A DNA stretch of 64,000 nt from Streptomyces polyasparticus (lineage in GTDB: Bacteria; Actinomycetota; Actinomycetes; Streptomycetales; Streptomycetaceae). Made by a program: the position numbers and the translations under genes. The stretch is from positions 434,001 to 498,000 of the forward strand of contig NZ_JACTVJ010000005.1 of assembly GCF_014493765.1 (NCBI RefSeq), written 5' to 3'. The notes beneath the pieces were generated by a model that saw nothing but the letters and a program-made list of their open reading frames with translations, had not been told where the DNA came from and searched no databases. Below are positions 8,613-16,805 of this stretch, in pieces (the stretch's first letter is position 1; each line of letters begins with the position of its first letter).

Positions 8613-8855
8613 GACCCCGCCCCGTGCGCCGATGGCTGCTCCCCTTCTGCGTGCTGGTCGTACTCGCGCCGTACTTCCGGTGGTCCTGTTCCCCTCGAAC
8701 AGGTTCACGGGATGCATTCCCGTCCATCCCGGGCACCACGCATGTCGATTCCTCAACTAAGCGCAGGGCGCGGCGTATCCGGGCGTACGGGCGGGAAGCG
8801 GGGAACATCAGGAGCAGCGCGTGTGAGCCGAACCGGCAATCGAACAGGAGCCGTG

Positions 8856-11800
8856 ATGCACGACGACCGAAAGCTGGTGCAAGGGCGTCTGGAACGTGCC
8901 TTGAGCCAGTTCATCCGCCCCGCCCAGTACGGGGAGCGGGTGCCGCTCTCCCTCTCCGTATGGCATGCACCGGGCGAGCCGGTGCCGGTGGGCGAGGCCC
9001 TGGAGGCCGACTACGCCCCCTTCGAAGCGGGCACGAAATGGGGCAGCCCCTGGTCGACCAGCTGGTTCCGGCTGCAAGGCGCGGTGCCGGCCGAGTGGGC
9101 GGGGCGGCAGGTGGAGGTGGTCGTCGATCCGGGGTTCAGCGGGGACGGTCCCGGCTTCCAGGCGGAAGGGCTGCTCTACGACGCGACGGGTGTACCGCTC
9201 AAGGGAATCCACCCGCGGAACCGGCATCTGACCGTGGCGGAGCGCGCCGAGGGAGGCGAGCCGGTTCACCTGCTGTTCGAGGCTGCCGCCAACCCGGCCG
9301 TACTGCGCGACTTCAGGCCGACACACCTGGGCGACATTCTGACCGCGGGAGATCGCCCCATCTATCGATTCGCGTCTGCCGACCTCGCCGTACTGAACGT
9401 GGACGTATGGCAGTTGGTCCTGGACATCGAGGTCCTCTCGGAGCTGATGCGGGAACTCCCCTCCGACCGGCCGCGGCACCACGAGATCCTGCGCGCCCTC
9501 GAGGACATGCTGGACGCGCTCGATCTGCATGACGTACCGGGTACGGCGGCCGCGGCCAGGGCCGCGCTTGCGGGCGAGCTCGCCAAGCCCGCCGCGGCGA
9601 GCGCCCACCGGATCTCCGCGACCGGGCACGCGCACATCGACTCGGCCTGGCTGTGGCCGCTGCGCGAGACGGTGCGCAAGGCCTCGCGGACCTTCGCCAA
9701 TGTCACCGCCCTCGCCCGCGACTACCCCGAGCTGGTCTTCTCCTGCTCGCAGGCGCAGCAGTACGCCTGGGTCAAGGAGCACCAGCCGCATATCTGGGAG
9801 CGCATCAAGAAGGCTGTGGCGGAGGGCAATTGGGCCCCGGTCGGCTCGATGTGGGTGGAGTCGGACGCGAACATGCCCGGAGGTGAGGCGCTCGCCCGGC
9901 AGCTCGTGCACGGCAAGCGGTTCTTCCGGGAGGAGTTCGGCGTCGAGACGGAGGAGATCTGGCTGCCGGACTCCTTCGGCTACACGGCCGCGTTCCCGCA
10001 GCTGGCGAAGCTGACGGGGGTGCGCTGGTTCCTCACGCAGAAGCTCTCCTGGAACCAGACCAACAAGATGCCCCACCACACCTTCTGGTGGGAGGGCATC
10101 GACGGGACCCGGGTGTTCACGCACTTCCCGCCGGTGGACACGTACAACTCGCAGTTCCTCGGCAGCGAACTGGCGCACGCGGAGAAGAACTTCGCGGACA
10201 AGGGCCGCGCCTCGCGCTCCCTGGTCCCGTTCGGCTGGGGTGACGGCGGTGGCGGTCCCACCCGCGAGATGCTGGAGCGGGCGCGGCGGCTGCGCTCCCT
10301 GGAGGGCTCGCCGCGGGTCGAGATCGAGAAGCCGGCGGCCTTCTTCAAGGCGGCCGAGGAGGAGTACGCCGAGGCCGCGCCGGTCTGGTCGGGCGAGCTG
10401 TACCTGGAGTTCCACCGGGCCACGTACACCACGCAGGCCAAGACGAAGCAGGGCAACCGGCGCAGCGAACACCGGCTGCGGGAGGCCGAGTTGTGGTGCA
10501 CGGCGGCCGCTCTGCGCGCGCCCGAGTACGCGTATCCCTACGACGCACTGGACCGTCTGTGGAAGACGGTCCTGCTGCACCAGTTCCACGACATCCTGCC
10601 CGGCTCCTCGATCGCCTGGGTGCACCGCGAGGCCCGCGACACCTACGCGCGGGTCCTCGCCGAGCTGGACGAGCTGACGGCGGAAGCCGCCCGCGCGCTG
10701 GGCCCTGGCGATGCGGCCGTGCTCAACTCCTCGCCGTACGCGCGCAGCGAGGTGGTCGACACGGCGGACGGTCCGGTGCATGTGAACGTGCAGGGCCTGG
10801 CCACCAAGTCGCTCGCGGCGGCCGCGGCGCACACCCGGGACTCGGCGCTCTTCGCCGAGGAGACGGACGAAGGCATCACGCTCGCCAACGAGCATCTGTC
10901 GGTACTCGTCGACCGCGACGGCCTGCTCGCCTCCGTACGGGACCTGGACACCGGCCGCGAGGTCCTGGCGCCCGGGACCCGCGGCAACCTGCTCCAGCTG
11001 CACCCCGACCACCCCAACGAGTACGACGCCTGGGACATCGACAAGCACTACCGCCGCAAGCACACGGATCTGACGGCCGTGGAGTCGGTGGAGCTGGTGG
11101 AGTCCGGGCCGCTCAGGGCGGTGGTCCGGGTCGTACGGGCCTTCGGGAAGTCCCGTATCACCCAGGACCTGCACCTGTGCACGGGCAGCCGGCGGCTCGA
11201 CGTGGTCTGCGCGGTGGACTGGCAGGAGTCCGAGAAGGTGCTCAAGGCGGCCTTCCCGCTGGACGTACAGGCCGAACGGTCCGCCGCGGAGATCCAGTTC
11301 GGGCATGTGCACCGTCCCACGCACGCCAACACCGGCTGGGACGCGGCCCGTTTCGAGATCTGCGCGCACCGCTGGCTGCGGGTGGCCGAGGAAGGCTACG
11401 GCGTCGCGCTGCTCAACGACTCCACGTACGGCCATGAGGTGACCCGCACCCCGCACGAGGAGGGACTGGGCACCACGGTCCGTCTCACCCTCCTGAGGGC
11501 ACCCCACTCCCCCGACCCCGAGACGGACCTCGGCACGCACCGGTTCACATACGCGCTGTTCCCCGGGGCCACGACCGGGGACGCGGTGGCCGAGGGGCTC
11601 GCGCTCAATCTCCCGCTGCGGGTGGCGGACGCGCCGGCCGTGGCGCCGCTGGTCACGGTGGACGATCCGGCGGTGACGGTCGAGTCGGTGAAGCTCGCGG
11701 AGGACCGCAGCGGCGATGTGGTCGTACGGCTCTACGAGTCGCGCGGCGGACGGGCGAAGGCCCGGCTCACCGCGGCGTTCCCCGTGGCACGGGCGGAGAT

Positions 11801-11909
11801 GACGGACCTTCTGGAGCGGCCGCTGGGGACGGCGGAGACGGACGAGGAGGGACTGCTGCTCTCGCTGCGCCCGTTCCAGATCGTGACGCTGCGGCTGCGG
11901 CCGGCCTGA
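8856..11909 (+). CDS. alpha-mannosidase, glycoside hydrolase family 38
   Basis: A 1017-aa predicted cytoplasmic alpha-mannosidase. Residues 255-520 form the GH38 catalytic barrel. Visible are the zinc site GHAHIDSAWLWPL (His260, Asp262), the nucleophile motif WLPDSFGY (Asp372) and the downstream HDILPGSS block that contributes another metal-site residue. The central and C-terminal beta-sandwich domains of the family follow to the end. The ATG at 8856 has AGGAG upstream and no signal peptide, so it probably trims mannosides taken up by the cell. Length agrees with bacterial GH38 enzymes. Confidence 0.93.
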   Translation: MHDDRKLVQGRLERALSQFIRPAQYGERVPLSLSVWHAPGEPVPVGEALEADYAPFEAGTKWGSPWSTSWFRLQGAVPAEWAGRQVEVVVDPGFSGDGPGFQAEGLLYDATGVPLKGIHPRNRHLTVAERAEGGEPVHLLFEAAANPAVLRDFRPTHLGDILTAGDRPIYRFASADLAVLNVDVWQLVLDIEVLSELMRELPSDRPRHHEILRALEDMLDALDLHDVPGTAAAARAALAGELAKPAAASAHRISATGHAHIDSAWLWPLRETVRKASRTFANVTALARDYPELVFSCSQAQQYAWVKEHQPHIWERIKKAVAEGNWAPVGSMWVESDANMPGGEALARQLVHGKRFFREEFGVETEEIWLPDSFGYTAAFPQLAKLTGVRWFLTQKLSWNQTNKMPHHTFWWEGIDGTRVFTHFPPVDTYNSQFLGSELAHAEKNFADKGRASRSLVPFGWGDGGGGPTREMLERARRLRSLEGSPRVEIEKPAAFFKAAEEEYAEAAPVWSGELYLEFHRATYTTQAKTKQGNRRSEHRLREAELWCTAAALRAPEYAYPYDALDRLWKTVLLHQFHDILPGSSIAWVHREARDTYARVLAELDELTAEAARALGPGDAAVLNSSPYARSEVVDTADGPVHVNVQGLATKSLAAAAAHTRDSALFAEETDEGITLANEHLSVLVDRDGLLASVRDLDTGREVLAPGTRGNLLQLHPDHPNEYDAWDIDKHYRRKHTDLTAVESVELVESGPLRAVVRVVRAFGKSRITQDLHLCTGSRRLDVVCAVDWQESEKVLKAAFPLDVQAERSAAEIQFGHVHRPTHANTGWDAARFEICAHRWLRVAEEGYGVALLNDSTYGHEVTRTPHEEGLGTTVRLTLLRAPHSPDPETDLGTHRFTYALFPGATTGDAVAEGLALNLPLRVADAPAVAPLVTVDDPAVTVESVKLAEDRSGDVVVRLYESRGGRAKARLTAAFPVARAEMTDLLERPLGTAETDEEGLLLSLRPFQIVTLRLRPA

Positions 11910-11938
11910 CCTCCGCCTTCGTACAAGGCCCGGATGCC

Positions 11939-11977
11939 CCTGTGCCCGGACCCACGCGTGGTGGGGCCGGGCACAGG
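11939..11977. terminator. bidirectional terminator
   Basis: CCTGTGCCCGG pairs perfectly with CCGGGCACAGG (11 bp) around a 17-base loop that can itself extend the stem. It lies between the convergent mannosidase and secreted-protein genes. Confidence 0.75.
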
Positions 11978-11999
11978 AAGGGGTGACGTGCGATCCGGA

Positions 12000-12773
12000 C
12001 TACAGGATGCCGAGGTCCAGGTCGAGACCGAGGTCCAGGTCGAGGATCGCGTCGAGGTCGATACCCAGGTCCACGTCGAGGTCGAGCGCGACGTCCAGAC
12101 CGAGCGCGGCGACGAGGTCCACGTCGACGACCGAGCCGACCGCGAGGTCGAGGTCCACGTCGAGGTCGGCGTCGATCACGGCGTCCGTGTCGACCTCGAT
12201 GCAGGTGCCGAGCGTGGTGCCGATGTCCGCCAGGACCGCGGCGTTCAGCGCGATGCCGTCCTCGGCGAGCGACAGCGTGGCCTTGCTGGTGCCGGAGTGC
12301 AGCTCGGCGTAGACCTCGTCCGACTTGACGACCGAGCCGAGCTTGACGCCCGCCTTGGCGCCGACCTTGGCGGTGATCAGGCCGGTCCGGATGTCGACGG
12401 TCAGGTTGGAGACGAGGACCTTCTTCTTGCCCTTGCGCAGCTCGACGCCGCCCTGGAGCAGGACCTTGCCGCCGACGATCTTCTTGTTCTTGTGCGTCAG
12501 GACGCTGCCCTTGCCGACCTTCAGGGCCACCTCGCCGTCGACGGCTACAGCGCCGCCGACGCCTACGGCGACGATGCCGTGGGCGTCGAGGTCGAGAAGG
12601 TCCGTGAGGTCGAGGGAGAGGCCCGCACCGACGAGCACGGTGTTCGGCGACGGCGCGACGACCGAGGCGGCCGGGGCGCGGTCGGGGGTGGCGGCCATCG
12701 CGGCCGGGGCGGCGATACCGGTGACGAGGAGGGTTGCGATGGCGACGGCGGAGACGCGGCGGTAGGCGGTCAT
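12000..12773 (-). CDS. secreted protein with Asp/Leu-rich C-terminus
   Basis: A 257-aa exported protein with a clear signal peptide (basic MTAYRR, hydrophobic SAVAIATLLVTGIA, cleavage after AMA near residue 28). The mature part is beta-rich with alternating Val/Gly/Lys strands. The last 70 residues, after the only Cys (TCIEVDTD), are nearly pure alternation of Asp and Leu or Val (DLDVDLDLAVG, DLDLGLDLDLGIL). Such repeats could bind calcium or form an amphipathic beta structure. I do not recognise a characterised family. A GTG at 12824 would give a longer form, but the ATG at 12773 places the signal peptide correctly. Confidence 0.75.
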   Translation of the reverse strand: MTAYRRVSAVAIATLLVTGIAAPAAMAATPDRAPAASVVAPSPNTVLVGAGLSLDLTDLLDLDAHGIVAVGVGGAVAVDGEVALKVGKGSVLTHKNKKIVGGKVLLQGGVELRKGKKKVLVSNLTVDIRTGLITAKVGAKAGVKLGSVVKSDEVYAELHSGTSKATLSLAEDGIALNAAVLADIGTTLGTCIEVDTDAVIDADLDVDLDLAVGSVVDVDLVAALGLDVALDLDVDLGIDLDAILDLDLGLDLDLGIL

Positions 12774-12797
12774 GAGTGGCACGGGCCTTTCTGTGGA

Positions 12798-12828
12798 GAA
12801 AGTGTGATGGTCACTCAATGACACTTTC
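12798..12828. promoter_or_regulatory. inverted repeat upstream of the secreted-protein gene
   Basis: GAAAGTGT and ACACTTTC form a perfect 8-bp inverted repeat around a 15-base spacer, 25-55 bases before the ATG at 12773. The spacer contains TCACTCAATGA, itself partly palindromic. It could be an operator or a 5'-UTR hairpin. Confidence 0.45.
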
Positions 12829-12933
12829 CGCGCCGGTAGCCGGACTCAGCGGGCCGCACGCGTAGTCCACTCGTACGGCCCACCGACACGCCACGTATGA
12901 GCTCGACGCGCCGTCGGGGCGCGCCCTCACGTA

Positions 12934-14676
12934 TCAAGGCCTGGGCACATTGCGCAGGTTGGAGCGGGCCATCTGGAGCATCCGGCCCACCCCTCCGTCC
13001 AGGACGATCTTGCTCGCGGAGAGCGCGAAGCCCGTCACCATCTCGGCGCTGATCTTCGGCGGGATGGAGAGCGCATTGGGGTCGGTGACCACGTCGATCA
13101 GCGCCGGGCCCTTGTGCTTGAAGGCGTCCTTGAGCGCGCCCGCGAGCTGCTTGGGCTTCTCCACGCGCACGCCGTACGCGCCGCAGGCACGGGCGACGGC
13201 GGCGAAGTCGGGGTTCTTGTTGCCGGTGCCGAAGGAGGGCAGACCGGCGACGAGCATCTCCAACTCCACCATGCCGAGCGAGGAGTTGTTGAAGAGGACC
13301 ACCTTCACCGGCAGGTCGTACTGGACGAGGGTGAGGAAGTCGCCCATCAGCATGGAGAAGCCGCCGTCGCCGGACATCGAGATCACCTGGCGGTTGCGGT
13401 CGGTGAACTGCGCGCCGATCGCGTGCGGCAGGGCGTTGGCCATCGAGCCGTGCGAGAACGAACCGATGATGCGGCGGCGGCCGTTGGGGCTGAGGTAGCG
13501 GGCGGCCCAGACGTTGCACATACCGGTGTCGACGGTGAACACGGCGTCCTCGTCGGCCAGTTCGTCCAGGACCGAGGCCACGTACTCGGGGTGGATCGGC
13601 ACGTGCTTCTCGACCTTGCGCGTGTACGCCTTGACCACGCCTTCGAGCGCGTCGGCGTGCTTCTTGAGCATCTTGTCGAGGAACTTGCGGTCGCCCTTGG
13701 GCCGCACCTTCGGCGTCAGACAGCGCAGCGTCTCGCGGACGTCGCCCCATACCGCGAGGTCGAGACGGGAGCGGCGGCCGAGGTGTTCGGGGCGGATGTC
13801 GACCTGGACGATCTTGACGTCGTCGGGCAGGAAGGCGTTGTACGGGAAGTCGGTGCCGAGCAGGATGAGCAGATCGCACTCGTGCGTGGCCTCGTACGCG
13901 GCGCCGTAGCCGAGCAGACCGCTCATGCCGACGTCGTACGGGTTGTCGTACTGGATCCACTCCTTGCCGCGCAGGGCGTGGCCGACCGGGGACTTGACCT
14001 TCTCGGCGAACTCCATGACCTCGGCGTGCGCGCCGGCCGTACCGCTGCCGCAGAACAGCGTGACCCGTTCGGCCTCGTCGACCATCTGGACGAGCTTCTC
14101 CAGGTCCGTGTCTCCCGGGCGGATCGTGGGGCGCGCGGTGACCAGGGAGGTCTCGGCGGCCTTCTCCGGGGCCTGCTCGGAGGCCACATCGCCGGGCAGC
14201 GTGACCACGCTGACGCCGCGCTGACCCACCGCGTTCTGGATCGCGGTCTGCAGCAGCCGGGGCATCTGCTTCGGGTTGGAGATCATCTCGCTGTAGTGGC
14301 TGCACTCGCGGAACAGCTGGTCGGGGTGGGTCTCCTGGAAGTAGCCGAGCCCGATCTCGTGCGAGGGGATGTGCGAGGCGAGGGCGAGCACCGGGGCCAT
14401 GGAGCGGTGGGCGTCGTAGAGGCCGTTGATGAGGTGCAGATTGCCGGGGCCGCAGGAGCCGGCGCAGGCCGCGAGCTTCCCGGTGACCTGGGCTTCGGCG
14501 GCGGCCGCGAAGGCGGCGGTCTCCTCGTGGCGCACCTGGATCCACTCGATCGCGGCGTTGCGGCGGATCGCGTCCACGATCGGGTTCAGGCTGTCGCCGA
14601 CGACTCCGTACATCCTGCGGACGCCTGCGCGCGTGAGGATGTCGACGAACTGTTCGGCGACGTTCTGCTTGGCCAT
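12934..14676 (-). CDS. poxB: thiamine-diphosphate-dependent pyruvate oxidase/dehydrogenase
   Basis: A 580-aa TPP enzyme of the acetolactate synthase/pyruvate oxidase superfamily. The N-terminal pyrimidine-binding domain holds the conserved Glu in VRHEETAAFAAAAEA. A central nucleotide-binding domain follows, and the C-terminal TPP domain has GDGGFSMLMGDF at about residue 435 and the NN of VVLFNNSSLG. The sequence pattern LINGLYDAHRSMAPVLA is PoxB-like: conversion of pyruvate to acetate and CO2 using quinone or oxygen. The E. coli PoxB lipid-binding tail is not obvious. GAGGAG precedes the ATG by 14 bases. Confidence 0.85.
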   Translation of the reverse strand: MAKQNVAEQFVDILTRAGVRRMYGVVGDSLNPIVDAIRRNAAIEWIQVRHEETAAFAAAAEAQVTGKLAACAGSCGPGNLHLINGLYDAHRSMAPVLALASHIPSHEIGLGYFQETHPDQLFRECSHYSEMISNPKQMPRLLQTAIQNAVGQRGVSVVTLPGDVASEQAPEKAAETSLVTARPTIRPGDTDLEKLVQMVDEAERVTLFCGSGTAGAHAEVMEFAEKVKSPVGHALRGKEWIQYDNPYDVGMSGLLGYGAAYEATHECDLLILLGTDFPYNAFLPDDVKIVQVDIRPEHLGRRSRLDLAVWGDVRETLRCLTPKVRPKGDRKFLDKMLKKHADALEGVVKAYTRKVEKHVPIHPEYVASVLDELADEDAVFTVDTGMCNVWAARYLSPNGRRRIIGSFSHGSMANALPHAIGAQFTDRNRQVISMSGDGGFSMLMGDFLTLVQYDLPVKVVLFNNSSLGMVELEMLVAGLPSFGTGNKNPDFAAVARACGAYGVRVEKPKQLAGALKDAFKHKGPALIDVVTDPNALSIPPKISAEMVTGFALSASKIVLDGGVGRMLQMARSNLRNVPRP

Positions 14677-14746
14677 GGGGTCTGCGCTCCTCTGGATGGC
14701 TTGCGGCGATTCGTACGCTTTCAGCCATGATCCGGGCAGACCGGTG

Positions 14747-16618
14747 CTATGTCTCCCAGACGGCCGCCGCCGTGCGGTCGTCCGCATAGCCCTTCACGCG
14801 CAGCTGGATGTCGGCCAGGAACTCGGCGAGACCCGGCGGATCGCCCTCGGCCCAGCGCTCCTTGAGCACCCCCGCGAGGGCGGGTTCACCGCGCAGCGGT
14901 TCGGCCAGGCCGCCGCTGCACAGGAGCAGGGTGTCGCCCGGGCGGGCCACCGAGGCACGGAAGCGGAAGGGTTCGCGGGGCGGGCCCGGCGGTTCGTCGT
15001 ACGGGCTCGGGGGTGTGGTGATGCCGAGGTCCATGGTCAGACGGTCGCCCTCGGGGGTCTCGGAGGCGGCGGAGCCGAAGCTGAGCACCGGCTCGCCCGC
15101 GGTGTCGGCGACCTTGGGCTCGATGTCCTGCCATTCACCGTCCCTGAGGCGGAACAGGCCGCCGCCGCCGACGCCGAAGAACACCCGGGTGCGGCATTCG
15201 GGGTCGGCGGGCAGGAGCAGGCAGCGCAGCGAGGTGGCCGTGTACTCCTCGGGCTCGAGGCCCCGTTCGGAGGCGCCCGCGCGCAGCTTGCCGAGGCTGC
15301 GGTCGGTCAGCCGGTGCAGGCCCGATTTGAGGTCGCCGCGGCGGGCCGCGCGGATGTCCTCGGAGAGCCGGGCATGACTACGGCCGACGGCTCGGCCGAT
15401 CCAGTGACAGGCCTCGGCCGCGGCCAGATGGGCGCCGGGGGTGGCGCGGGCGCCGGTGGCCATGGCGACGAGCACCAGGGCGCTGTCGCCGCCGCCGAAA
15501 CGGGCGGTGAGCAGCGAGTCCCTGCGCACCTCGCCGCGGTAGCGCGCGGAGTCGCCGCGTACGGAGCCGGCGCGCACGGTGTACGAGCCGTAGCGGGCGC
15601 CGTCGAGCACGGTGTCGGCGACGAGGTCGCCGAGCTCGTCGGGGTCGGCGGGCGGCAGGGTGCTGGGTTCGGCGTCGTAGGTGGGCGGGCCGTCGCCGAC
15701 GTAGGTGGCGTGGGCGACGGTGCGCCGGGCGGCCTCGGTGACATCGGCGGCGCCCGCGTGCTTGGGCCCGCCGGCGGGCCCGTCCGCGGCCGCCGCCGGA
15801 CCGGCCACGTGACCTGCCGGGGCGACCGGGGCCTGGTCGCTGGGGATTTCGGCGCCGGGGGGTGCGATGAGGTCGCGGTCGTGGGGGGTGGTGGGTGTGG
15901 GGATGGGGGCAGGTGTGGGTGCGGGCGTGGGGGCCGAGGTGGGGAGGGGGGCGGGTGTGAAGGGCGCGGGTGGGGCGGGGAGTGATGCCGGTGTGGCGGA
16001 GGGGGCGGGCGGTGCCGGGGGCTGGGTGGGGCGCTCGGGTGGCGCGACGGGGCCCTGCGCCGGGCGTTCCGGGGTGGGCGGTGGAACGGGCCGGTCGGAA
16101 GGCGGCGCCTGGGCCGGGCGTTCAGGGGTCGGGGCCGATGCCGGAGCCGGTGGCTCGGGTGGCCGTTGTGCCGGATCGGCCGGCGGGGCCGTCGGCCGGT
16201 CCGGCTCACGGTTCCGTGGCGGCGGGGTCCAGGTGCGCGGGCGCGGCGGGCGTGCCGCGGGAGGCGGCGGGGCGTCCGGGTAGGCGGACGGGGTGTCCTG
16301 ATACGTGGGCGCCGCGTCCTCGTACGTGGACGGGGTGTCCTCGTACGTGGACGGGGTGTCCTGATAGGCGGACGACGTGTCCCGGTACGGCGGCGGGGCG
16401 CCCGGCTCCCGCGGCATCTCCGTCCCGCGGGGCATCTCCGTCCGGCTCGGCTTCTCCGTCTCCCCTCCCACCGTGTCCGCCGCCGATGCGAAGCGGTCGT
16501 CCAACGACTCGGGGCTCGCGCCGGGTCCGGTGTCGTCGGCGGCGTCGCCGTACAACTCCCCCCACCAGTCGTCCCCGTGACCTGCGGTGCCCTCGCGCCT
16601 GTCCCCCTGCTGGCTCAT
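14747..16618 (-). CDS. proline-rich PP2C-fold protein, probable pseudophosphatase
   Basis: A 623-aa protein. Residues 1-60 are acidic. Residues 60-330 are a disordered Pro/Ala/Thr-rich region that includes repeats of the type DTPSTYED. Residues 385-623 resemble a PP2C phosphatase: YRGEVRRDSLL, ALVLVAMATGA, LRCLLLPADPECRTRVFFGVGGGG, GDTLLLCSGG and DDRTAAAVWE. Two metal-binding aspartates are replaced: the usual DG is TG, and the usual SDG is SGG. Catalysis is therefore doubtful, and a binding or regulatory role is more likely. It is the last gene of a minus-strand run whose members are spaced by up to 187 bases. Confidence 0.78.
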   Translation of the reverse strand: MSQQGDRREGTAGHGDDWWGELYGDAADDTGPGASPESLDDRFASAADTVGGETEKPSRTEMPRGTEMPREPGAPPPYRDTSSAYQDTPSTYEDTPSTYEDAAPTYQDTPSAYPDAPPPPAARPPRPRTWTPPPRNREPDRPTAPPADPAQRPPEPPAPASAPTPERPAQAPPSDRPVPPPTPERPAQGPVAPPERPTQPPAPPAPSATPASLPAPPAPFTPAPLPTSAPTPAPTPAPIPTPTTPHDRDLIAPPGAEIPSDQAPVAPAGHVAGPAAAADGPAGGPKHAGAADVTEAARRTVAHATYVGDGPPTYDAEPSTLPPADPDELGDLVADTVLDGARYGSYTVRAGSVRGDSARYRGEVRRDSLLTARFGGGDSALVLVAMATGARATPGAHLAAAEACHWIGRAVGRSHARLSEDIRAARRGDLKSGLHRLTDRSLGKLRAGASERGLEPEEYTATSLRCLLLPADPECRTRVFFGVGGGGLFRLRDGEWQDIEPKVADTAGEPVLSFGSAASETPEGDRLTMDLGITTPPSPYDEPPGPPREPFRFRASVARPGDTLLLCSGGLAEPLRGEPALAGVLKERWAEGDPPGLAEFLADIQLRVKGYADDRTAAAVWET

Positions 16619-16733
16619 GCCCCTATTGTCCACCGCGCGGGCCATACGAAAACGGGGCATCCCGAAAATTCTCGGCGCGGGACGCACCGAGCCCTGCTCG
16701 GACGGGGGTTCGGAAACAGCCTCCCGGCCGCGG

Positions 16734-16791
16734 GACCGCGGAAGACGCCGGGACCTCCCGGTCGCAAGACCGCGGAAGACGCCGGGACCTC
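16734..16791. repeat. two direct copies of a 24-bp sequence
   Basis: A 24-base sequence beginning GACCGCGGAAGACG and ending GGGACCTC occurs identically at 16734-16757 and 16768-16791. It lies in the 187-base gap between the PP2C-like gene and the 787-aa gene. It has no obvious coding role. Confidence 0.85.
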
Positions 16792-16805
16792 GCGGTACCG
16801 GGCCG

